Under the pieces are notes generated by a model. The model made no database searches and was not told where the DNA came from. It was given only the letters and a program-made list of their open reading frames with translations. 5,885 bases of DNA from positions 1 through 5,885 of the forward strand of contig VAWY01000280.1 of the NCBI GenBank assembly GCA_005888335.1, given 5' to 3'. Shown piece by piece: positions 1 to 4,450 of the stretch. The stretch comes from Actinomycetota bacterium (GTDB lineage Bacteria > Actinomycetota > Thermoleophilia > Solirubrobacterales > Solirubrobacteraceae). Numbering within the stretch: position 1 is the first letter of the stretch; each line of letters begins with the position of its first letter. The translations under genes were made by a program, and so were the position numbers.

Positions 1-385
1 CGCATCGGTCGCGCGCCTGGCCGAGGTCGAGCGGGCCGCTCGCGACTACCTCGGTGGCGACGTCGACGCGATCGGCCGCGACGAGCTGATCGCCCGGCTG
101 CGCCGCGGCGACGTCGTGCTCGTCGATGTCCGCCCCACCGAGGAGTACGAGGCCGGCCACATCGACGGCGCGCGCTCGATCCCGATCGAGGAGCTCGAGG
201 AGCGCCTGGCCGAGCTGCCGGGCGATCGCGAGGTCGTGGCCTACTGCCGCGGCCCGTTCTGCGCCTATGCCCACGACGCCGTTCGCCGCCTGCGTGCGGC
301 GGGCCGCCCGGCGCGGCGCCTGGAAGACGGCTGGCCCGAATGGCGGCTCGCGGCGCCGCCCGGCAAACGCCGCCGAGCCGCCTGA
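1..385 (+). CDS. ArsR-rhodanese type protein, C-terminal part (5' end outside window)
   Basis: The reading frame is open from base 2 to the TGA at 383-385 and shows 127 residues. Visible residues 1-20 (ASVARLAEVERAARDYL) match the linker helix that follows the winged-helix domain in ArsR-rhodanese fusion regulators. The DNA-binding domain itself would lie upstream and is not seen. Residues 22-117 form a rhodanese domain with the DVRP-x-EEY-x-AGHI-x-GA-x-SIP signature and the active-site loop CRGPFC, where C82 is the expected persulfide-carrying cysteine and C87 is a second thiol. It ends with LEDGWPEW, typical of this subfamily. The expected role is sulfur (or selenium) transfer or sensing, possibly repressing its own operon. 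A GTG at 116 would give an isolated rhodanese start, but it lies inside the domain and is unlikely. The next gene starts 10 nt downstream. If the HTH is absent upstream, it is a stand-alone rhodanese. Confidence 0.85.
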   Translation, partial: ASVARLAEVERAARDYLGGDVDAIGRDELIARLRRGDVVLVDVRPTEEYEAGHIDGARSIPIEELEERLAELPGDREVVAYCRGPFCAYAHDAVRRLRAAGRPARRLEDGWPEWRLAAPPGKRRRAA

Positions 386-395
386 GGAGACCTGC

Positions 396-878
396 ATGAC
401 CGCATGGATGCGCAACAACCTCACCACCCAGGGCTACTGCCTCAGCGACGCCGAGAAGCGCGAGCTCGCCGTCGGGCTGCGCTTCTCCACCGGCCTGTGC
501 CTCGCGCTGGTCGTCACCGCGCTGGCCTTGCAGGCGGGAACGATGCTCATCGCCCTCGCGCCGATCGGCGCAATCGCCGGATTCACCGCGCGTCATCCCT
601 TCGACTACCTCTGGAACGGCGCGGTGCATCACGTGGTGGGCGGTCCGGCGCTGCCGCCCAACCCGACGCGACGGCGGCACGCCTTCAAGCTGGCGACGGT
701 CATGCTGGCGACCGACGGCGTCCTCTTCCTTGCCGGCGCGACGACGGCGGCTCTCGTGCTCGGCGGCCTGCTCATCGCCGCCTGCGCCACGGTCACCGCG
801 ACGAACCTCTGCCTCCCATCCGAGGCGCTGGCCTGGTGGGATCGCCACAACCCGCGAAACCAGGCGGTGACGACATGA
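396..878 (+). CDS. DUF4395-like integral membrane protein
   Basis: This is a 160-residue protein starting at ATG 396, preceded by GAGGAG at 384-389 with good spacing, and ending in TGA 876-878. Two hydrophobic hairpins are visible, at about residues 30-63 and 97-138, consistent with four membrane segments or two pairs. Between them lies a HPFDYLWN...LPPNPTRRRHAFKLA segment that resembles the DUF4395 family. A Cys-Leu-Pro-Ser motif follows the last hydrophobic stretch (C139). DUF4395 proteins have no established biochemical role, but they often sit beside rhodanese or thioredoxin-like genes, as here. The stop codon overlaps the start of the next gene (ATGA at 875-878), implying translational coupling. 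The family call rests on recalled motifs, so it is moderate; that it is a small polytopic membrane protein is safer. Confidence 0.7.
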   Translation: MTAWMRNNLTTQGYCLSDAEKRELAVGLRFSTGLCLALVVTALALQAGTMLIALAPIGAIAGFTARHPFDYLWNGAVHHVVGGPALPPNPTRRRHAFKLATVMLATDGVLFLAGATTAALVLGGLLIAACATVTATNLCLPSEALAWWDRHNPRNQAVTT

Positions 879-1646
879 GCACGACCGACGCACCCGTCGA
901 CATCGACGTCCTGCGCGGAGAGATCCAGAAGACCTACACCGAGGTCTCCACCGAGCAGGACCGCGACTTCATCTTCCCCACCGGCCGCGCATGGGCGCAG
1001 GACCTCGGCTATCCCGAGCCCGAGCTCTCGCGCGTGCCCGACCCGAGCGCCGAGAGCTTCGCCGGCGTGGCCAACCACTTTCTGCTCGGGCGACTCGAGC
1101 CCGGCCAGACCGTCGTTGACCTCGGCTGCGGCGCGGGCACCGATCTGCTCATCGCCGCGCAGATGGTCGGCCCTGAAGGTCGCGCGATCGGCATCGACAT
1201 GACGCCCGCCATGCTCGACCGGGCGCGCGAGAGCGCCGACGCCATGGGCCTCGAGAACGTCGAGCTCCACCAGGGGCTCATCGAGTCGCTGCCGCTCGAA
1301 GACGGCTCCGTCGATGATCGACTTGGTCGTCGACAAGGACGCTGTCTTCGCCGAGATCGACCGCGTGCTCAAGCCGAGCGGGCGCCTGCAGATCGCCGAC
1401 GTCGTCATCCACAAGGAGGTCTCCGAGGACGCGCGCAAGCGCATCGACCTCTGGACCGGCTGAATTGCCGGCGCGCTCCTGTCCGGGGAGCACGCGCGGC
1501 AGTTGGTCGCGCGGGGTTACAGGGACATCCAGCAGGGCGAGCTCGTCGACACCTACGCGCGCTCGGCGTTCGAGGACACGCGCCGCAAGGCCGAGAAGTT
1601 CGGCGCCATGGGCTCGACGATCCGCGCCACCAAGCCGAACCGATAG
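875..1646 (+). CDS. ArsM-like SAM-dependent methyltransferase, probable selenoprotein, with a frame disruption
   Basis: This resembles arsenite methyltransferase (ArsM/UbiE-type class I fold, SAM to metalloid or thiol substrate). The start is ATG 875, overlapping the previous stop. Residues 80-95 contain motif I ([16 protein letters not shown]), followed by [13 protein letters not shown] (106-118) and the acidic LPLEDGSVD (139-147). At about 1313-1317 the frame must advance by one base to continue as [11 protein letters not shown]...[15 protein letters not shown]. The usual VVISNGV strand is absent, so about 20 nt seem to be missing. In the second frame TGA 1461-1463 stands inside LWTG-x-IAGALL, exactly where ArsM relatives have the C-terminal metalloid-binding cysteine. 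Coding-like sequence continues 60 codons to TAG 1644-1646. Spliced length is about 256 residues, normal for the family. A SECIS-like hairpin follows the TGA. Alternatives are a pseudogene or an assembly error. The substrate may be arsenic, selenium or sulfur compounds; the sequence does not decide. Confidence 0.8.
1461..1463 (+). other. In-frame TGA, probable selenocysteine codon (ArsM-like gene)
   Basis: The codon lies between ACC GGC and ATT GCC GGC, giving TG-x-IAGAL. Family members carry cysteine at this position, corresponding to the C-terminal arsenic-binding Cys in the ECxGGAL motif of algal and animal enzymes. TGC to TGA is a single-base difference. The family-like protein sequence resumes without a gap after it, which argues against a true terminator here. 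Selenocysteine is the most economical reading; a nonsense mutation is the alternative. Confidence 0.7.
1464..1503 (+). promoter_or_regulatory. SECIS-like hairpin immediately 3' of the TGA
   Basis: The strand 1464-1479 (ATTGCCGGCGCGCTCC) pairs with 1487-1503. Bases 1476-1479 pair with 1487-1490, 1475 with 1491, 1471-1473 with 1493-1495 and 1464-1470 with 1497-1503 (one G-U). There is one C-A mismatch (1474/1492) and one bulged G (1496), giving 15 pairs in total. The apical loop is TGTCCGG (1480-1486) and starts 17 nt after the TGA. It has a G among its first two bases and contains a GU dinucleotide, as in the loop that SelB reads in E. coli fdhF. Bacterial SECIS elements lie in the coding sequence just after UGA, as here. 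GC-rich sequence forms hairpins easily, so folding statistics and conservation are still needed. Confidence 0.6.
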
Positions 1647-1654
1647 AGGAGGAG
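1647..1654 (+). promoter_or_regulatory. Strong Shine-Dalgarno of the cupin gene
   Basis: AGGAGGAG lies directly behind the TAG of the methyltransferase and 5 nt before the ATG at 1660. It is the strongest ribosome binding site in the operon and fixes the cupin start. It would allow independent initiation even if translation stopped at the upstream TGA. Confidence 0.85.
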
Positions 1655-1659
1655 CTGTT

Positions 1660-2022
1660 ATGGCGGGCCTCGAGGTCAAGAACTTCGACTCCCCGGACGA
1701 GACACGGCCCTTCGAGGGCAAGGGCCAGGCCGACGTCGTCAACGTCGGCGGACAGGTGATCGGCCGCGGCACGTTCGAACCGGGTTGGCGGTGGTCGACC
1801 AACGTCAAGCCGATCGCCGGTACGGACTCGTGCCAGGTGTCGCACCTCGGCTACGTCATGTCGGGCCGCATGCGCGTGTTCATGGATGACGGCAGCGAGG
1901 GCGAGGCCGGCCCGGGCGACGTCGTCGCAATCCCGCCCGGCCACGACGCCGAGGTCGTCGGCGACGAGGCGTGCGTCGTGCTCGACTTCGGCGAGTTCGG
2001 CGATTACGCCAAGCGGGGTTGA
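1660..2022 (+). CDS. Small cupin-domain protein
   Basis: A 120-residue single-domain cupin starts at ATG 1660 behind a strong ribosome binding site and ends in TGA 2020-2022. Residues 39-55 (GRGTFEPGWRWSTNVKP) begin the barrel. The stretch SHLGYVMSGRMRVFMDDG (about 68-85) holds the first cupin motif, with a single His and the G-x-MSG-x-M turn. PGDVVAIPPGHDAEVVGDE (88-106) is the second motif, with PGD and PPGHD. The family usually binds a metal through His/Glu residues, but only a partial set is visible here, so the activity (sensor, isomerase, dioxygenase or binding protein) cannot be named. There is one cysteine before the first motif (SCQVSH) and one near the end (ACVVLDF). It lies between two genes of sulfur/metalloid type and probably serves the same pathway. 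Confidence 0.88.
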   Translation: MAGLEVKNFDSPDETRPFEGKGQADVVNVGGQVIGRGTFEPGWRWSTNVKPIAGTDSCQVSHLGYVMSGRMRVFMDDGSEGEAGPGDVVAIPPGHDAEVVGDEACVVLDFGEFGDYAKRG

Positions 2023-2023
2023 C

Positions 2024-2335
2024 GTGGCCGGCAACGGACGCGTGATCGTCGGCTCCGCGCTCGACCAGGGGAAGGACGTCGTGATGTGGCTCACGTCCGA
2101 CGGCGTGCGACTCGGGCTGCGCGGCTACGCCGACGGCATCCGGGCCGACAAGGAGCCTCCCGGGGAGCGTCTGCACGCGCAGTTCATCGAGAAGGGCGGG
2201 CGCTTTTACGTCTGCCCGATCTGCTTCAACGAGCGATCGCTCGACGCGTCCGAGCTCGTCGAGAACGCCGAGCTCAAGGGGGCCACGCCGCTGATGGAGT
2301 TCGCCGGCGACGGCGCGATGACGTTCACTTACTGA
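2024..2335 (+). CDS. DsrE-family protein, N-terminally short
   Basis: This 103-residue protein reads from GTG 2024, one base after the cupin stop, with GCGGGG at 2012-2017 as a weak ribosome binding site, to TGA 2333-2335. LDQGKDVVMWLTSDGVRLGLRGYADGI (residues 13-39), the CPIC pair (C64, C67) and ENAELKGATPLMEF (80-93) are characteristic of DsrE-like small proteins that carry or shuttle sulfur on cysteine. Family members usually start with a beta strand such as a VNxTxGxxDPxxAT segment. About 20 residues of that are missing here, and no better start or matching frame is visible upstream; the in-frame ATG at 1886 lies inside the cupin and encodes unrelated residues. It is either a genuinely short variant or has lost sequence. 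It overlaps the next start by one base (TGATG). Confidence 0.82.
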   Translation: MAGNGRVIVGSALDQGKDVVMWLTSDGVRLGLRGYADGIRADKEPPGERLHAQFIEKGGRFYVCPICFNERSLDASELVENAELKGATPLMEFAGDGAMTFTY

Positions 2336-3060
2336 TGCAGCGCCGCGACCCCGAGGGCGTCGAGGCCGCGGCGATCGCGGCGACGGTCGACCTCGCGGGA
2401 AAGCGGATCCTCGAAGTCGGCTGCGGCGTCGGTCGGCTGACCTCGTTCGCGGCCGCACGCGCGACGCACGTCTACGCATTCGATCCGGACGCTGATCGGG
2501 TGAGCCAAGCCAAGACGTCGCTCGCGCGCGAGCTGCGCGACCGCGTCCGGTTCGCTGCCCACGGGGCTGAGGCGCTCGACGTCCCACGAAGGCGCTTCGA
2601 CCTCGCGCTTTGCGGCTGGTCGCTCTGATGCATTGCGCCGGAGGACGTCGTGAACGCCCTGCACCGAATCCACGCCGCACTCGAACCCGGCGGACTCATG
2701 ATCGACACCCAGCCGGTCTCCGCACGACCGCCGCTCGAGGTCGACGGCGTCGCGGTCGGCACGCTGGACATGCGCGCATGGCGCGCAACGATCGACGCCA
2801 TCGACGGGCTGACCGGCGAGGTCGTCGAGGAGGGCCGGTACGCGCTGGACGTCGAGCGCAGCATCGTGGTCACCGACGCCTACGACTCCGCCGCTGAGTT
2901 CCTCGAGCTCGTCAAAGACTGGAAGGGCACGTGCGTCCCGCCGCGCCTGGAACAGCGCTTGAGCGGGATCGCGAGCTCTGTCGAGCTGCACCAGGACGTG
3001 CGCTTGCGCCTTTTCCGCTCGCTCCCCTCGGGCGACTACGCCGCGCGTTCGCCGACGTAG
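2335..3060 (+). CDS. Class I SAM-dependent methyltransferase, probable selenoprotein (in-frame TGA)
   Basis: The start is ATG 2335, sharing one base with the DsrE stop. Reading through TGA 2626-2628 gives 241 residues ending at TAG 3058-3060. Residues 23-44 hold motif I (GKRILEVGCGVGRLTSFAA), followed by the acidic ribose-binding region YAFDPDAD and then RRRFDLALCGWSL up to the TGA at codon 98. After the TGA come C-IAPEDVVNALHRIHAALEPGGLMIDTQP, the expected helix and post-motif of a UbiE-type fold, and a C-terminal domain of about 110 residues. Neither half is a complete enzyme: the first lacks strands 5-7 and the second lacks the SAM site. Related enzymes, as I recall them, have Cys-Cys at this WSL-x-C spot, so TGA replaces a cysteine. 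The substrate is unknown; by context it is a chalcogen or metalloid compound. The alternative is a nonsense-inactivated gene. Confidence 0.8.
2626..2628 (+). other. In-frame TGA, probable selenocysteine codon (second methyltransferase)
   Basis: The codon sits at TGG TCG CTC TGA TGC ATT, giving WSL-x-C-IAPED, at the end of the strand carrying the usual post-II motif near the active site. A Sec-Cys pair would form here. The frame remains open with family-like sequence for 143 codons afterwards. It is the second such TGA in this operon, which makes chance nonsense mutation less likely. Confidence 0.62.
2629..2663 (+). promoter_or_regulatory. Possible SECIS-like hairpin after the second TGA (imperfect)
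   Basis: TGCA 2629-2632 pairs with TGCA 2660-2663. A TT/CC internal loop follows, then GCG 2635-2637 pairs with CGC 2655-2657. An upper stem CGG 2639-2641 pairs with TCG 2648-2650 (one G-U) around the loop AGGACG, with bulges on the 3' side. The loop starts about 13-14 nt after the TGA, slightly closer than in typical bacterial SECIS elements. It is much weaker than the hairpin at 1464-1503 and is reported as a candidate only. Confidence 0.3.
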
Positions 3061-3320
3061 CGCAAGCCGGTTGGTGGTCGACGAATGCGAGGAACGACGC
3101 CTCATCGATGTCGCATACAGACGCACAGCTGCCCCCGCGCGCGGGCACACCCATGCGCAGCTAGCGTTCCGCCTGAACGCCGATCGACCGCCGACGCGAG
3201 GACGGAGCATGCCAAGGTTCCCGCGGCAGGACGACCACACACTGGAACGATCTCAAGCTGACGTGGCTCGGCGAAGGGACCGGGACGCGATCCGGATCGG
3301 CGTCCGCGCCGTCCTCCGGG
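3061..3320. other. Non-coding stretch after the operon, with a GC-rich hairpin
   Basis: No convincing gene is seen here; frames are short or composition-driven. The only notable structure is a GC-rich hairpin at 3130-3147, TGCCC pairing with GGGCA around CCGCGCGC. It lies 70 nt after the last stop and could end transcription, but it has no T-run. Confidence 0.4.
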
Positions 3321-3351
3321 GTGGGAACCAGGGTGGGAACGAGGTGGGAAC
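3321..3351 (+). repeat. Three tandem GTGGGAAC direct repeats
   Basis: Identical octamers lie at 3321-3328, 3333-3340 and 3344-3351, spaced 12 and 11 bp start to start, about one helical turn. All are on the same strand and lie 112 bp before the tRNA fragment. Phased repeats near an attachment site suggest binding sites for a recombinase or regulator. In one plus-strand frame they read VGTRVGTRWEQ, which resembles tails of some actinobacterial phage-type integrases, but no integrase catalytic motif is present. Confidence 0.6.
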
Positions 3352-3462
3352 AAATCGTGTCGCCATATGCGCCCTCGAGTCCGCTCGTGTCATCTGGAAA
3401 AGCGTCCCTGTGCAGGCAATTCCCCATGAGAACGCGACTTGCGCGCAAGCTAGGACCACCTT

Positions 3463-3503
3463 CTCCGGAGCCGAAGGTCGCAGGTTCGAATCCTGCAGGG
3501 CGC
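3463..3503 (+). tRNA. 3' half of tRNA-Arg(CCG), probable attachment-site remnant
   Basis: The sequence contains an anticodon loop CTCCGGA (3463-3469: C32, T33, anticodon CCG, purine, A38), the anticodon-stem 3' strand GCCGA and the variable loop AGGTC. These are followed by a perfect T arm, GCAGG (3480-3484), TTCGAAT, CCTGC (3492-3496), and then acceptor-like AGGGCGC (3497-3503). The upstream bases ACCTT (3458-3462) cannot pair with GCCGA, and no D arm or 5' acceptor is present, so it is not a functional gene. Fragments that begin at the anticodon loop and keep the 3' end are the usual crossover product of tyrosine-recombinase integration into tRNA genes. Antisense translations through it give the well-known false peptide QDSNLRP. 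Confidence 0.75.
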
Positions 3504-3635
3504 GCTCACGAGAACCGCTCTGCCGAGCCAAATTCGCCCGCGGCGAGGCGTACGAATCGGCGTCCGATGGGTAGCGGGTGGGTACGCGGCTGGGGGCTGC
3601 GAGTCCCGCTGTGAGGGGATCGATCGTCGGAAGGG
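3504..3635. other. Non-coding stretch between the tRNA fragment and the inverted-repeat element
   Basis: No gene with family features is seen. Apparent frames through here are extensions of antisense tRNA reading. A GGGTGGGTAC motif near 3577 loosely recalls the GTGGGAAC repeats on the other side of the tRNA fragment. Confidence 0.4.
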
Positions 3636-3749
3636 GACAGACCCCCGGCTTGGTGGCCTGTAGTTCTGCCCGTGGCGGCGGCGGGATGCGGGGAGCCGAC
3701 CGCGGTGCATCGGTGTGAGTGAGGACTTCGCGCGCACCGGGGGTTTGTC
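3636..3749. repeat. Small element bounded by 13-bp imperfect inverted repeats
   Basis: GACAGACCCCCGG at 3636-3648 is the reverse complement of CCGGGGGTTTGTC at 3737-3749 with one mismatch in 13. The left arm also forms a small hairpin of its own (GGGG 3633-3636, CCCC 3642-3645). The right arm ends exactly where transposase homology stops, so the 114-bp unit looks like a MITE- or REP-like insertion, or an IS end, that truncated the neighbouring IS256-type gene. No coding content was found. Confidence 0.5.
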
Positions 3750-3947
3750 ATTGGGGCCGACGACCTCGTCGACCTCGAGTTCCATCAGCTCGTGCACGAC
3801 TCCGAGCCCGACACCGACGCTGAGCGCGAGCAGTCCCTCCCTCGCTGCCCCGACGAGCTCGCCGAGCGCCTCCTGAATCTGCGGTGGGAGGGGGCTCTCG
3901 AGCGCCTCCAGGGTCATGACGACCTTCGGCGCGGGTACCTTCTTCAC
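3750..3947 (-). pseudogene. IS256-family (mutator-type) transposase, N-terminal fragment
   Basis: The likely start is GTG 3947-3945, 7 nt after AGGAGG (3960-3955). About 65 residues follow, with LEALESPLPPQIQEALGELV and REGLLALSVGVGLGV then HELMELEVDEVVGP, the standard N-terminal region of actinobacterial IS256-type transposases. Full-length members have about 400 residues with a DDE catalytic domain. Here homology stops at about 3753, at the arm of the inverted-repeat element, and the continuing frame is unrelated sequence. It cannot encode an active transposase. It marks past mobile-element activity between the operon and the GH15 locus. Confidence 0.82.
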
Positions 3948-4155
3948 GGCGGTTCCTCCTGTCCTCTCGGACTTGGTTAGCGCCTTGAACGCTCCCAACC
4001 GGAGCGGACGAGGGCGGGAGGACCGCCGCTCAAACTTCTACGAGAACTCGGACAACCTCACGCCGAGGCCGGGATGCGCCTGCGGCGCTGGGTGGCGGAT
4101 GCGGACGGGTGGTATGCGATGTCGCTTGCCGGCATCGGGTGAGCCGCTGCGCCCG
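3948..4155. other. Intergenic stretch, possibly with the IS256 terminal region
   Basis: It contains the ribosome binding site of the transposase stub (3955-3960, minus strand) and otherwise no gene. A segment near 4035-4056 (TTCTACGAGAACTCGGACA) lies about 90-110 bp from the transposase start, where an IS256 terminus would be expected, but the partner end is gone. A 5-bp inverted repeat CGATG/CATCG at 4117-4121 and 4133-4137 lies just after the zf-HC2 gene and is too short to call a terminator. Confidence 0.35.
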
Positions 4156-4434
4156 TTACGCGTTCCTTGGCTTCCAGTCGCGAAACGTCTCGAACAGAGC
4201 ATCCATGGTGGTCGGCGTCGTCGTGCGCTCGCACAGGTGTCCGGCCGCCCAGATCGTGGCGCGCACCTGACTGAGGTACGCGGTGCAGCCCTCGCACGCG
4301 TCGAGGTGCGCCTCGAAGCGGGCGCGGTCGCCGGCATCGAGGGCGTCCTCGAGGTAGTCGGTCACGAGCTCGACGAGCTCGCGGCACGTCAGGCCCCCGG
4401 GGCGGACCGGCGCCGTGCGCGGTACGTCATGCAC
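4156..4434 (-). CDS. Small zf-HC2 zinc-finger protein, anti-sigma-factor type
   Basis: A 92-residue protein starts at GTG 4434-4432 and ends in TAA 4158-4156. TCRELVELVTDYLEDALDAGDRARFEAHLDACEGC (residues 16-50) carries the Cys, His-x3-Cys-x2-Cys zinc-binding pattern (C17, H43, C47, C50) of ZAS/zf-HC2 anti-sigma factors. It ends with FRDWKPRNA and has no transmembrane segment, so it should be cytosolic. Such proteins hold an ECF sigma factor and release it on redox or other signals, but no sigma gene is visible in the window. It starts 16 nt after the GH15 stop on the same strand, so the two are probably co-transcribed. No good ribosome binding site precedes the GTG, which suggests coupling or a misplaced start. 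Confidence 0.85.
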   Translation of the reverse strand: MHDVPRTAPVRPGGLTCRELVELVTDYLEDALDAGDRARFEAHLDACEGCTAYLSQVRATIWAAGHLCERTTTPTTMDALFETFRDWKPRNA

Positions 4435-4450
4435 GGCGCCGGACCGTAGC

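Noticed and set aside
629..1444. Long minus-strand frame opposite the DUF4395-like and methyltransferase genes
   Set aside because: It is a shadow frame typical of high-GC coding DNA. The plus strand has recognisable families and the minus translation has none.
404..1759. Long plus-strand frame of 451 codons
   Set aside because: Before 875 it is an Arg/Ala-rich shadow of the membrane protein. Only 875-1315 is real, and after about 1316 it leaves the true methyltransferase frame.
1461..2628. Global reassignment of UGA to an amino acid in this organism
   Set aside because: TGA is the terminator of four other genes in the same operon and of the GH15 gene, and reading through them gives no sensible extension.
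3174..3360. Integrase remnant suggested by VGTRVGTRWEQ
   Set aside because: There is no catalytic R-H-R-Y box or other recombinase motif in any frame, and the peptide is simply the translation of the GTGGGAAC repeats.
3253..3531. Minus-strand frame with ALQDSNLRP
   Set aside because: It is the antisense reading of the tRNA-Arg 3' half, a well-known annotation artefact.
3071..3614. Apparent plus-strand protein-coding frames across the tRNA fragment, including GRRFESCRAR and VAGSNPAGRA peptides
   Set aside because: These peptides are classic false translations of tRNA T-arm sequence. There is no ribosome binding site, no family motif and no consistent frame around them.
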